DNA of 64,000 bases from positions 1 through 64,000 of the forward strand of contig JAEXYH010000047.1 in the NCBI GenBank assembly GCA_023451735.1, in the 5' to 3' direction. Origin of the DNA: Pseudomonadota bacterium (GTDB lineage: Bacteria; Pseudomonadota; Alphaproteobacteria; Rhizobiales; Rhizobiaceae). Positions 48,896-58,274 of this stretch are shown one piece after another. Positions within the stretch are counted from its first letter, which is position 1. Every line of letters starts with the position of its first letter. The position numbers and the translations under genes are program-made. A model generated the notes under the pieces. It did no database searches. It had not been told where the DNA came from and was given only the letters and a program-made list of their open reading frames with translations.

Positions 48896-50110
48896 TCACG
48901 CCACGTGCCGGGCCAGCGCGCAGCGCGACCACAGCTGATGCAACGAGCCGACCAGATGTTCGAGATCCGCATCGGAATGCAGCGGCGTCGGCGTGATGCG
49001 CAGACGCTCGGTCTTGCGCGGCACGGTCGGATAGTTGATCGGCTGCACGTAGATATTGCAGTTGTCCATCAGGAGATCCGAGATCCACTTGCACTTGGCG
49101 GCATCGCCGACCATGACCGGCACGATATGGCTCGGGTTCGGCATATGAGGAATGCCCTTGGCATCGAGCATGCCGCGCAGCTTGCGCACGCGCTCCTGAT
49201 GCCGCGCGCGTTCCATCTGGCTTGATTTCAGATGCTTGATCGATGCGATCGCACCGGCCGCAAGCGCCGGCGGCAGCGACGTCGTGAAGATGAAGCCCGA
49301 GGCAAAAGAACGGACGAAATCGCAAAGCGCCGCAGACGCGGTGATATAACCACCCATCACGCCGAATGCCTTGGCAAGCGTTCCCTCGATGATCGTTACG
49401 CGGCCCATCAGACCTTCGCGCTCGGCAATACCGCCGCCACGCGGACCATACATGCCAACCGCATGAACCTCGTCGAGATAGGTCATCGCGCCATACTTGT
49501 CGGCGAGATCGCAGATCTCCTTGATCGGCGCGATATCGCCGTCCATCGAATAGACGCTTTCAAAAGCGATCATCTTCGGCGCCTTCGGATCCGCGGCCGC
49601 AAGCTTGGCTTCCAGGTCGACGAGATCGTTGTGCTTCCAGATCACTCGCTCGCACTTGCCGTGGCGGATACCCTCGATCATCGAGGCGTGGTTCAGCGCG
49701 TCGGAGAAAATGATGAGACCGGGGATCTTCTGGCCAAGCACGCCGAGCGTCGCCCAGTTCGACATGTATCCGGAGTTGAAGATCAGGCCGGCTTCCTTGC
49801 CATGCAAGTCTGCGAGCTCGCGCTCGAGCAGAACGTGGTAGTGGGTGGTTCCAGAAATATTCCGGGTGCCTCCCGCACCCGCGCCACAGTGATCGATGGC
49901 TTCATGCATGGCCGCAAGCACAGCCGGGTGTTGGCCCATTCCGAGATAGTCGTTGGAACACCAGACGGTCACGTCCTTGGTGCCATCAGGCGTATGGTGC
50001 GTCGCTCGCGGAAAACTTCCGCGCTGTCGTTCGAGATCGGCAAACACGCGGTAACGGCCTTCCTGATGCAGTCCGTCCAGTTCGCTTTTGAAATATGCCT
50101 CGAAATCCAT
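48896..50110 (-). CDS. hemA: 5-aminolevulinate synthase
   Basis: A 404-residue PLP enzyme condensing glycine with succinyl-CoA, the first step of heme synthesis in alphaproteobacteria. The PLP lysine is Lys247 in EGTLAKAFGVMGGY. YLDEVHAVGMYGPRGGG and the N-terminal GAGAGGTRNISGTTHYH glycine-rich loop are as in HemA. It begins MDFEAYFKSELDGL, as in rhizobial HemA. A FixK/FNR-type box with a matching -10 lies about 150 bases upstream, so expression probably rises at low oxygen. It converges with dxr over a shared terminator. Confidence 0.97.
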   Translation of the reverse strand: MDFEAYFKSELDGLHQEGRYRVFADLERQRGSFPRATHHTPDGTKDVTVWCSNDYLGMGQHPAVLAAMHEAIDHCGAGAGGTRNISGTTHYHVLLERELADLHGKEAGLIFNSGYMSNWATLGVLGQKIPGLIIFSDALNHASMIEGIRHGKCERVIWKHNDLVDLEAKLAAADPKAPKMIAFESVYSMDGDIAPIKEICDLADKYGAMTYLDEVHAVGMYGPRGGGIAEREGLMGRVTIIEGTLAKAFGVMGGYITASAALCDFVRSFASGFIFTTSLPPALAAGAIASIKHLKSSQMERARHQERVRKLRGMLDAKGIPHMPNPSHIVPVMVGDAAKCKWISDLLMDNCNIYVQPINYPTVPRKTERLRITPTPLHSDADLEHLVGSLHQLWSRCALARHVA

Positions 50111-50503
50111 GCTTACGCTCCAAAAACTGCGTTAGGCTTTTTTTGATTTTTGCCAGCTTCTTCGTCAAGCCTGAAGAGGCTGCTCACGCTTGCCTGCGGC
50201 AATAGGCCCATTTTAGATTTATTCCAATCCAAATCTTAGCGGTAGTGAAAATGTGAAGATTGACCCACGTCAAGCACTGAGTGAAAAAGTCGCGACCAAG
50301 TCAGGAACACTATCGGCCAGTCTATCGCCGACTTTACTCCCTGCATCGACATTTCGCCCAAGCCGCAACTTCGCAGCGATTTCAGCCGTTCATGCAATAA
50401 AAGACAGCGCTCTTATGGACTCTTTGCGTCCGAGAACTATTGTTCCATCGGAAACGTTGCCCCATCAGCAGATGGAAGCGACGAAATCGAAATGGAGGAA
50501 GCC
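50111..50503. other. Long divergent intergenic region between hemA and the glycine-zipper gene
   Basis: About 390 bases. It contains the FixK-type box and -10 hexamer for hemA (listed separately) in its first 165 bases. The rest holds an open frame on the plus strand from 50253 without a ribosome-binding site, rich in rare-looking serines, which is not convincing. The promoter of the lipoprotein gene should be within it. Confidence 0.55.
50233..50273 (-). promoter_or_regulatory. FixK/FNR-dependent class II promoter of hemA (predicted)
   Basis: The box at 50260-50273 reads TTGAC-GTGG-GTCAA on the minus strand, a perfect palindrome and an accepted variant of TTGAT-N4-ATCAA. TAAGAT (50238-50233) begins 22 bases beyond its end, so the box would be centred at -41.5. 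The predicted start is about 115 bases before the hemA ATG. Confidence 0.7.
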
Positions 50504-50767
50504 ATGAAAAAGGCTCTGATTATGTTGATGCTGGGCGCATCGCTCGCAAGCTGCACCGCCACGGAACAGGGCGCAGGCATTGGCGCAGCATCCGGTGCAA
50601 TCATCGGCGGCGTCGCAACCGGCAATGTCCGCGGTGCAGCCGTTGGTGGCGCGATTGGCGGTGTCGCCGGCGCCCTGATCGGCAATGTCTCAGAACAGCC
50701 GGGCCAGTGCTATTATCGTGACCGGTATGGCCGCCGTTACATCGACGATTGCCCGCGCCGTTACTGA
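50504..50767 (+). CDS. Glycine-zipper outer-membrane lipoprotein
   Basis: An 87-residue lipoprotein. The signal ends in the lipobox LASC with Cys17. A glycine-zipper region (about 22-66, GAGIGAASGAIIGGVATGNVRGAAVGGAIGGVAGALIGN) is followed by a tail with CYYRDRYGRRYIDDCPRRY that may carry a disulfide. The family (YMGG-like/Gly-zipper) is common in Gram-negative envelopes, with unknown function. GGAGGA precedes ATG 50504. It ends at a perfect terminator. Confidence 0.83.
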   Translation: MKKALIMLMLGASLASCTATEQGAGIGAASGAIIGGVATGNVRGAAVGGAIGGVAGALIGNVSEQPGQCYYRDRYGRRYIDDCPRRY

Positions 50768-50804
50768 CCACGGCAACTGACATAAAGTCATATTTCAGAT
50801 ATGT

Positions 50805-50835
50805 GGCCCCGAAGCCAGCTTCGGGGCCTTTTATT
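50805..50835 (+). terminator. Rho-independent terminator of the glycine-zipper gene
   Basis: GGCCCCGAAG (50805-50814) and CTTCGGGGCC (50819-50828) form a perfect 10-bp stem with a four-base loop, followed by TTTTATTT. Confidence 0.9.
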
Positions 50836-50951
50836 TCATCAAATCATCATGCAGCCGATATCAAGGGTACCCCTTTTAAGATTTTACGGGTACAGAGGTT
50901 TCAACTGACCATGAGGGTCTCCACCGACAGCTGCGATTACTAAGTCTGCGT

Positions 50952-52880
50952 ATGGAAAAGAGAAAAGCTGGTAGGATGAGCGACTGGAGCAGCCGGCGGA
51001 AAAGCCTGGCCTGCATGCTGGCTGGTAGTCTGGCTCTTTCACCCGCCTTTGCGTCTGAGGCCCATGCATTCAAGATTTTCGGCATCACCCTGTTCGGCAG
51101 CGACGAGGAAACCGTCGAGGTCATTGACCCCGTTCGCTACGAAGCAACGATCGAGACGGGCGATGCAGACAGCGATCTGGCTGACCGGCTGACATCAGCG
51201 GCCGCCTTGGTGAATGACGACGAAAAGCCTGTTTCCGGTGATCTGGGCATTATCGTCAAGGCGCGAGAGGACCGCGATCGTCTGGTAGCCGTGCTCTACG
51301 AGGAAGCCCGCTACGGCGGCGTAGTCAACATAACGATCGCCGGAACAGATATCGACCAACTCCCCCCAAATCCGACATTCGACCATTCCAAGCCCGTTCC
51401 CGTCACGGTGAATGTGACCCCAGGTCCTGAATTCAAACTCGGCGCCGTGCGCTTCGAGGGAGATGCGGCAGGCAGAAACCCTGCTGATTACGATCTGGAA
51501 CCGGGAGGACCGGCAGGCTCGCTGATCATTCTGAAGGCCGGCGAAAAGATCGTTCTCGATTTGAAGGCAGAAGGACGCCCGCTGGCCCACCCTCTCCAGC
51601 GACAGATCACCGCCGATCACGCAAAAAAGACGGTCGATGTAGTGCTGGGCGCCGTCGGCGGACCTGTGGCGCCGTTCGGTACGGTGACGGTCAAGGGCGC
51701 GCGAGCCGTCAACCCTGACTTCATTCAGCGTTACTCCCGCCTCGACCGACGAGAACGCTATTCCCCGGAACAGCTCAAAAAAGCCTCAGAACGCCTGCGC
51801 CAGCTTGGCGTTTTCTCCAGCATTACCATCCACGAGGCTGACAGCCTGGCGCCCGATGGTTCTCTGCCGCTTGCTATCGAAGTTTCCGAAGGCAAGTTCC
51901 GCTATTTCGGTTTCGGCCTGGAATATGCATCGACCGATGGCGCGGGGGTCCAGGGATATTGGGGACACCGCAACCTGTTCGGCCAGGCTGAATCGCTGCG
52001 GCTTGAAGGATCCGTTTCCGGCATCGGCGCCACGACGGATGTGACGACATTCGATTACTCTGCCGGCATCACCTTCACCAAGCCCGGCATCTACGTGCCG
52101 GAGGCAACCTTCGTGTCCAAGCTTGAAGCCAAGAGCGAAAATCCGGACGATATCTACGAAGCCCAGTCGATCACCTATTCCGCCGGCATCGCTTATGAAC
52201 TCAACGACACCGACAAGGTCACCGGCGGCGGCGAGATTTCCTATATTCGCGCCGATGACGCGTTTGACAGAAATGACTACCTGACCTTCAGCCTGCCTGT
52301 ATCCTTCGAACGCGACACCCGCGACAACAAGCTCGACCCGACCGAGGGCTATTACGGTACCGTCTCTGCCAAGCCGAGTTATGAGGCGCTCAAGGGCAAC
52401 GTGTTCTCCTCATTCGAAGGCTCGATATCGGGTTATTACGGCCTCGGTGCAGAAGACAAGGTGGTTCTCGCCGCCCGGCTCGGTGCCGGCACGCTGGTTG
52501 GAACCGGCGACCTCCAGGACATTCCGGTGACGCGCCGTTTTTATCAGGGCGGTGGCGGTTCGGTACGCGGCTACAGCTATCGCGAGATATCGCCCTATAA
52601 TAGCGATGGCGATGCGTTAGGTGGCCGCTCATACCTATTGGCTTCTTTCGAAACGCGCGTAAAAGTGTCAGAGAAGATCGGCATTGTTCCGTTTGTCGAC
52701 GTCGGAACGGTGACAACCGAAATCGTGCCTGATTTCTCTGATATTCGTGCGGGTGCAGGATTGGGATTGCGTTATGCAACGCCCTTTGGCCCCATCCGCT
52801 TGGATTTCGCAGTTCCGCTCAAGCGCTATGATGGTGGAAATTCGTTCGGTATCTATGCTGGCATCGGCCAGGCTTTCTAA
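50952..52880 (+). CDS. tamA: TamA-like outer-membrane translocation protein (BamA family)
   Basis: A protein of about 642 residues. A probable signal peptide (residues 17-40, SLACMLAGSLALSPAFASEAHA) precedes POTRA domains (about 60-300) with VTVNVTPGPEFKLGAVRFEGD and GPVAPFGTVTVKGARAVNPDFIQRYSRL. The C-terminal half is a 16-strand barrel with GYWGHRNLFGQAESLRLEGSVSG, YEGYYGTVSAKPSYE-like DPTEGYYGTVSA, GGGGSVRGYSYR and the closing GIYAGIGQAF; the final Phe is typical. It is followed 18 bases later by tamB, its inner-membrane partner. An alternative start lies eight codons in. Confidence 0.9.
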   Translation: MEKRKAGRMSDWSSRRKSLACMLAGSLALSPAFASEAHAFKIFGITLFGSDEETVEVIDPVRYEATIETGDADSDLADRLTSAAALVNDDEKPVSGDLGIIVKAREDRDRLVAVLYEEARYGGVVNITIAGTDIDQLPPNPTFDHSKPVPVTVNVTPGPEFKLGAVRFEGDAAGRNPADYDLEPGGPAGSLIILKAGEKIVLDLKAEGRPLAHPLQRQITADHAKKTVDVVLGAVGGPVAPFGTVTVKGARAVNPDFIQRYSRLDRRERYSPEQLKKASERLRQLGVFSSITIHEADSLAPDGSLPLAIEVSEGKFRYFGFGLEYASTDGAGVQGYWGHRNLFGQAESLRLEGSVSGIGATTDVTTFDYSAGITFTKPGIYVPEATFVSKLEAKSENPDDIYEAQSITYSAGIAYELNDTDKVTGGGEISYIRADDAFDRNDYLTFSLPVSFERDTRDNKLDPTEGYYGTVSAKPSYEALKGNVFSSFEGSISGYYGLGAEDKVVLAARLGAGTLVGTGDLQDIPVTRRFYQGGGGSVRGYSYREISPYNSDGDALGGRSYLLASFETRVKVSEKIGIVPFVDVGTVTTEIVPDFSDIRAGAGLGLRYATPFGPIRLDFAVPLKRYDGGNSFGIYAGIGQAF

Positions 52881-52898
52881 AGAGGCAGCAACACAACT

Positions 52899-55800
52899 AT
52901 GACATTCATCGTCCGCCTTCTGAAATGGACCTTGAGAGCCGCAATAGCGGCAATCGGCGTTCTTTTCGTCATGGCGCTCGGCGTTGTTCTCTTCGTCGCC
53001 TTCACCCCCGTGGGCGGCGACATCGCTGCCAGCCGCATATCCTCCCTCGTCTCCACGCCGGATCGCTCGATAACCTTCTCGCGGCCTGAAGGCCTGCTGA
53101 CAGGTGATCTTCGCGTCGGCGCCCTGACGCTCTCCGACAGCAAGGGCCCCTACGCCCAGATCAACGGCATCGAGATCGACTGGTCGCCAACCGCCCTCAT
53201 CACCGGCGAGTTTCGTGCTGACAGGATTACCGCAGGCGCAATCGACATATACCGCCCCCCGGAACCGACGGCGGCAAAGCCGGCCGCGACCACCACCTCG
53301 TCTGGCGGCACCACATTGCCCGTTGGCATCCGGGTGGCACAACTCGACCTGCCGGACATCAATCTTGCACAGGGATTGTCCGGCCGCGATTTCGCCCTTT
53401 CGCTCAAAGGGTCGATCGATGCGACGGGACCGAATATCGCGCTTGATCTCCAGGCGACCCGCAAGGATGAGCCGGATGCGAGGGCGCTTGCCGACATCGT
53501 TTATGCCCCGTCTGAAAACCGACTGACACTGAAGGCATCGGTCTCCGAGCCGCAGGGCGGACTTCTTGCACGCCTGTTGAGATTGCCTGGCGCTCCCGCC
53601 GTGCAACTCGCTCTGGATGGCGAAGGCCCCCTGTCCAACTGGGCCGGCAAACTCAGCGGCAATGTCGACGGCCAGCCGGTCATTTCGGTGGATGGACGGC
53701 ATGTCCTGGTGGATAATGGCGGCCATCGCGTCGAGGTCAAGGGCGGCGGTCAGCTTGCAACGCTGATGCCGCCGGCACTCAGGGATCTCTTCGACGGCAC
53801 GACCGATATCGATATCGCCGCAACCTATTCGAAATCGGGCCGCGTCGATTTCCAGCGCGGCCAGCTGACCTCGGGCGCGGTGCGCATTTCCGCCAAAGGC
53901 GCCTGGGATCCGAAGGGCGACAACAGCCTGACGGCCAGCCTCGCAGGCACAAAGGGGCCGGTCGAGGTGGCGTGGCCGATCAACGGCCAGCCGAGCCGTT
54001 TCTCCCTCGAAACCCTGAACTTCACTCTGACCGGCGCCGCCGCCGCTGCCCGCTTTAATGCGACCGCCTCTCTGCCATATGCCGAGCTTCCCCAGGGACG
54101 TTTCCGCCAGATCCGGTTGCAGGCGGAAAGTGAAGATCTCGATCTGATCGCCCGGGCAGGCAGCATTCGCAGCCGCTTCACGGTGGCCGATCTGAATTTT
54201 GCCAACCCCGAGATCGGCCGAATTGTCAGAGGCCCGGTGACGCTGGACGCTCCGCTGCGTCTCGCGCCGCCCGCGATCGGGCTCGACGCCGCGACATTCG
54301 AAAGCGCCGGATTCAATGGCACAGTCAGCGGTGCTTATGACACTTCCAAGCAGGCGGTGACCGGCAACTTCCGGCTCTCAGCCAATCCCAATATCCTGCC
54401 GCCGGCACTTGCTCCCCGCTTCGAAGGTGCGATCGCCGCCGAAGGGTATGTGGACGTCGTTCAGGGCGGCCGCATGAGCCTGGAAAACCTCGTCGTCAAG
54501 TCGAATGCCGTGGAAGCACATGGCAATGTCCTGATGGAAAACGGCAATGTCTCCGGCCGGCTTGCCGGCCGCCTTCCGGACATCAAGCGCTGGCTGGGTG
54601 ACGCGGAAGGAGCTGCAGGCTTCGACATATCCGCAAAAGGCCCGCTCACCGGCGCGAATGTAAGAGCCGTTATCAATTCCGCCGAAGCCCGGCTTGCCGG
54701 CAGAAGGCTGGAAGACCTGAGCCTCGTTCTCGAAGGCATGGCAAATCCTGATGCACCGCAGGGCCGTCTCACTGTCAACGGCGCGATCGACAGCAAGCCG
54801 ATCCGCATCAGCAGCGATCTCGCATCTGCCAACGGCGAGACGCAGGCACCGGCAATCAATGCCGAGATCGGCCCCAACAAGCTGACGGGCGCCCTGACCT
54901 TCTCGCCGGAATTCATGCCGTCCGGCCAGCTTCAGTTCGATTTCCCCGATGTCTCCCTTCTCGCCGCCCTCGCCGCCCAGCAGGCACAGGGCGATCTGAA
55001 AGGCTCCGTCACCTTCAATCGCGAAGGCCAGACCACCGGCGCAATCATCAAGGCGAATGGCTCCGCGCTTCGGCGCGGAAATGCCGGCTTGCTGCAGCCG
55101 GCAATCGACCTCACCGTTCCGGATATCAAGACGATCGCAGCACAGGGTTCGATCCGTGCCGCTCGCCTCGGCACCGACAGCATTTTCCTTGAAGGCCTGA
55201 ATGTCGGCCTGAACCATTCAGGCACGACGACTTCTGTCGATCTGTCAGCCAACTACGACGGCGCTCCCCTGACCAGCAGGGCAACCATTGAAACCGCAGA
55301 CGGCCTTGCCATCGGCATCCAGAACTTCGAAGCGACACCACGCAAGATTCCCGTGCGGCTGGAAAGCCCGAGCCGGATCGTCATCGAGAATGGCGGCGCG
55401 CGCCTGTCGAACCTGACACTCGCAACCGGCACCGGCAGCGTTTCTGTAACTGGCACCGCAGGCTCGACGCTCGATGTTGCGGCGAAGATCAACGCATTGC
55501 CGGCAAGCCTGCTCAACACCTTCCTGCCAACCATTCATGCGGCAGGCAATATTTCGGGCACGATCAATGCAACGGGCACAAGCTCTGCTCCGGCTATACG
55601 GTATGATTTAGAATGGAGTGATGCCCAGCTTCGCCAGATGCGCGATGCTGGCATCAGTCCATTTCGCATCTCTGCAGCAGGTACCTTTGCAGATGGCGCA
55701 GTCACACTAGAAGAAACACGCGTTTCCGGTGGTGGCGGCATGGAAGTCACCGCCGATGGCAAGGTTCTTCTCAACGAGAATGGCGGCCCGGCGCTAAACA

Positions 55801-57395
55801 TCAATGCCCGTGCCAAAGCCATTCCTGCCAACATCGCCAATGCCTTCGTTCCAAATCTCGGCGCGCAGGGGATGATTTCCGGCACGGTAACGGCCACCGG
55901 CACGCCACAGGCGCCCGCAGTTCGCTATAATCTTCGCTGGGACAATGCAGCCATCAGCCAGACCACGAGTGCCGGCGTCGAGGCCGCCGACATAACCGCC
56001 GAAGGCACGTTCCAGGATGGCCGCGTCACGGTCGACACCCGCCTCTCCGGCGGCGGTGGCATCGCCCTGTCAGGCGGCGGCACAGCAGTGATTACCGGCG
56101 ACAGGCCGCTCAATCTCAAGTTCTCCGGCAACGTTCCCTTCTCGATTCTTGCCGGCCTGCTGGCAGACCAGGGTTTTGTTCTGGAAGGCACGGGCAATGT
56201 CGATATCGCCGTCGGAGGCAATGCGTCGTCTCCCGCAATTACCGGCACGCTTGCGACCTCCGGTTCGCGACTGATCGATGTCCGCAGAAACCTTGCAATC
56301 ACCGGCCTCACGGCCAACATCGCGCTTGATGGCAAGACAGCACGCCTTTCAGGCATCTCGGGTTCGCTCTCGGGTGGCGGCAAGGTCTCGGTTGAAGGGA
56401 CCGTCGGCATCGAACCGGCCTCCGGCTTCCCTGCGGACCTGACGATCAGGCTGGATCAGGCAAGCTATGCGGATGGCACCCTGTTTGCCGTGACTGCAGA
56501 CGGTACCCTGACATTCAAGGGACCGGTCATGTCCGGCCCAACGCTAGGCGGCGACGTTTCGCTGACCAAGGCGTCGATCACGGTTCCGGCCAAGCTCCCG
56601 ACCTCGCTGCGCTCCGTCGATATCCGGCACCGCAATGCGCCGGCAGATGTTCTGCGACAAATGGAAGAAATCCGGCCGAAACAGGCATCGGGCAGTTCCA
56701 ACCCCATCAAGCTCGAGCTGAAAGTACGCGCCCCGAATGGAATTTTCGTCCGAGGCCGCGGTATCGATGCGGAACTCGGCGGTGAACTGACGGTTGCAGG
56801 AACGGCGATCGCACCGCAGGTATCCGGCGGCTTCGAAATGCGCCGCGGTCGCATCATCATCCTGACGAAACGTCTCGATTTCACCGAAGGCGACATCACC
56901 TTCGGTGGCGGACTGATCCCGGTTCTCAATATGTCGGCCGATACGACTTCAGGCCAGACGACGATTACCGTCGGCGTTACCGGAATGGCGGACGATCCGA
57001 CGATCGCCTTTTCATCCTCCCCTGCACTGCCGCAGGACGAAGTTCTGGCGCAGCTGATCTTCGGCCAGTCAATGTCACGGCTTTCGCCATTGCAGATCGC
57101 GCAGCTGGCCGATGCGGTGAGCCAGCTCGCCGGCGGTGGCTCGACTTCGCTCCTGCAGACTCTGCGTAGCAATCTCGGTGTCGATGACCTGGACGTCAAC
57201 ACGGATGCGGCCGGCCAGACGACCGTTTCCGTCGGCCGTTACATCAACAACCGCACCTATCTCCAGGTCGAACAGGGTGGTGAAGGCGGTGCCCAGGCGA
57301 CGATCAATCTCGATGTCGGCCGCGGCGTGAAGCTCAAGGCCGGTGCCGGCACCGAAGGCGGCAAGGCCGGCATATTCTACGAAAAGGAATATTGA
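52899..57395 (+). CDS. tamB: TamB-like inner-membrane/periplasm-spanning protein (DUF490)
   Basis: A 1,498-residue protein of usual TamB length. An N-terminal membrane segment (about residues 14-38) anchors it; most of the rest is beta-taco or AsmA-like repeats, visible as recurring 'ATGTSSAPAIRYDLEW' and 'ATGTPQAPAVRYNLRW' blocks around residues 890-1020. The C-terminal TamB/DUF490 domain (about 1180-1498) has FPADLTIRLDQASYADGTLFAV, GGLIPVLNMSADTTSG and ends GGKAGIFYEKEY. It follows tamA by 18 bases, so the complex is encoded as one operon. With TamA it moves lipids or proteins to the outer membrane. Confidence 0.93.
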   Translation: MTFIVRLLKWTLRAAIAAIGVLFVMALGVVLFVAFTPVGGDIAASRISSLVSTPDRSITFSRPEGLLTGDLRVGALTLSDSKGPYAQINGIEIDWSPTALITGEFRADRITAGAIDIYRPPEPTAAKPAATTTSSGGTTLPVGIRVAQLDLPDINLAQGLSGRDFALSLKGSIDATGPNIALDLQATRKDEPDARALADIVYAPSENRLTLKASVSEPQGGLLARLLRLPGAPAVQLALDGEGPLSNWAGKLSGNVDGQPVISVDGRHVLVDNGGHRVEVKGGGQLATLMPPALRDLFDGTTDIDIAATYSKSGRVDFQRGQLTSGAVRISAKGAWDPKGDNSLTASLAGTKGPVEVAWPINGQPSRFSLETLNFTLTGAAAAARFNATASLPYAELPQGRFRQIRLQAESEDLDLIARAGSIRSRFTVADLNFANPEIGRIVRGPVTLDAPLRLAPPAIGLDAATFESAGFNGTVSGAYDTSKQAVTGNFRLSANPNILPPALAPRFEGAIAAEGYVDVVQGGRMSLENLVVKSNAVEAHGNVLMENGNVSGRLAGRLPDIKRWLGDAEGAAGFDISAKGPLTGANVRAVINSAEARLAGRRLEDLSLVLEGMANPDAPQGRLTVNGAIDSKPIRISSDLASANGETQAPAINAEIGPNKLTGALTFSPEFMPSGQLQFDFPDVSLLAALAAQQAQGDLKGSVTFNREGQTTGAIIKANGSALRRGNAGLLQPAIDLTVPDIKTIAAQGSIRAARLGTDSIFLEGLNVGLNHSGTTTSVDLSANYDGAPLTSRATIETADGLAIGIQNFEATPRKIPVRLESPSRIVIENGGARLSNLTLATGTGSVSVTGTAGSTLDVAAKINALPASLLNTFLPTIHAAGNISGTINATGTSSAPAIRYDLEWSDAQLRQMRDAGISPFRISAAGTFADGAVTLEETRVSGGGGMEVTADGKVLLNENGGPALNINARAKAIPANIANAFVPNLGAQGMISGTVTATGTPQAPAVRYNLRWDNAAISQTTSAGVEAADITAEGTFQDGRVTVDTRLSGGGGIALSGGGTAVITGDRPLNLKFSGNVPFSILAGLLADQGFVLEGTGNVDIAVGGNASSPAITGTLATSGSRLIDVRRNLAITGLTANIALDGKTARLSGISGSLSGGGKVSVEGTVGIEPASGFPADLTIRLDQASYADGTLFAVTADGTLTFKGPVMSGPTLGGDVSLTKASITVPAKLPTSLRSVDIRHRNAPADVLRQMEEIRPKQASGSSNPIKLELKVRAPNGIFVRGRGIDAELGGELTVAGTAIAPQVSGGFEMRRGRIIILTKRLDFTEGDITFGGGLIPVLNMSADTTSGQTTITVGVTGMADDPTIAFSSSPALPQDEVLAQLIFGQSMSRLSPLQIAQLADAVSQLAGGGSTSLLQTLRSNLGVDDLDVNTDAAGQTTVSVGRYINNRTYLQVEQGGEGGAQATINLDVGRGVKLKAGAGTEGGKAGIFYEKEY

Positions 57396-57591
57396 AACGC
57401 TCAATAGGAAAGCAGACCACGCTTTTGCGTTCTATGATTTATGTTTGAGCAATAATCCTTGGTTAAAGTCGGTCTCGCGCGATCTGAGATTTGCCGTGAT
57501 TCGGCGCCGGACCGCGATGTGATGGGGATTTGTGCCTGAATTCGTCAGGTGCGGGGTCCTCATGCAGGCAACGGAAGCTGGGGCATTTTTG

Positions 57592-58071
57592 ATGGCAACC
57601 ACGATCAATTCTACAATGTATAGCGGCGAAATGCTCGAGATCATCGCCTTCCGCCTTCACGATCAGGAATTTTGCGTCAAGACGACGACGATCCGCGAAA
57701 TCCGCGGCTGGGCACCGTCCACGCCTCTCCCGCACGCCCCCAAGGATGTTATCGGCGTCATGAACCTGCGCGGCTCGGTGATCCCGATCATCGATCTGGC
57801 CTACAAGCTCGGCATGAAAAGCACCGTCGCCAACGAGCGCAGCGCCATCGTCGTCGCCGAAGTTCACAACATGGTCATTGGCATGCTGGTCGACCGCGTC
57901 TCGGACATACTCACGATTCCGTCGAGCCAGGTTCAACCGGTTCCTGAAGTATCGGCCTCTTTCGACAAGTCTTTCTCGGAAGGCATCATCGCCAACGAGC
58001 ATGGCATGATCTGCTTCCTGAATCTCGCTAAGATGTTCAAGGGCGCCGAATTGGAAGATATTGCCGCCTGA
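57592..58071 (+). CDS. cheW: Chemotaxis coupling protein CheW
   Basis: A 159-residue protein that bridges chemoreceptors and CheA. EIIAFRLHDQEFCVKTTTIREIRGWAPSTPLPHAPKDVIGVMNLRGSVIPIIDLAYKLGM is the CheW core, followed by MVIGMLVDRVSDILTIPSSQVQPVPE. ATG 57592 gives the usual length; an in-frame ATG 30 bases earlier with GGGG before it is possible. Beside it is a soluble receptor gene. No cheA or cheY is in the window, so it is an outlying signalling pair. Confidence 0.93.
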   Translation: MATTINSTMYSGEMLEIIAFRLHDQEFCVKTTTIREIRGWAPSTPLPHAPKDVIGVMNLRGSVIPIIDLAYKLGMKSTVANERSAIVVAEVHNMVIGMLVDRVSDILTIPSSQVQPVPEVSASFDKSFSEGIIANEHGMICFLNLAKMFKGAELEDIAA

Positions 58072-58100
58072 GGCAGTCTATGAACCAACGCCAAGTTCAG

Positions 58101-58126
58101 GAGCCGCAGAGATGCGGCTCTTCTTG
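58101..58126 (+). terminator. Terminator after cheW
   Basis: GAGCCGCA (58101-58108) and TGCGGCTC (58113-58120) form an eight-base stem around GAGA, followed by TTCTT. It suggests cheW and the receptor gene are transcribed separately or weakly linked. Confidence 0.7.
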
Positions 58127-58274
58127 ATTCCGGGCTAATAATTGCAGTTTTAGTAAAGGTCACATTAATTTTTTGATGTCCTAATATAATTGGAAGTTCA
58201 GCGTGTTGAACGAAGGCGCGATCTCCAACATATATGGCAGTAGCCGCCACAGGGTTACGTCTGAGGGACACTAA

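Noticed and set aside
50253..50507. Possible small gene upstream of the glycine-zipper lipoprotein
   Set aside because: Overlaps the FixK box region at its start, lacks a ribosome-binding site and has no similarity I recognise.
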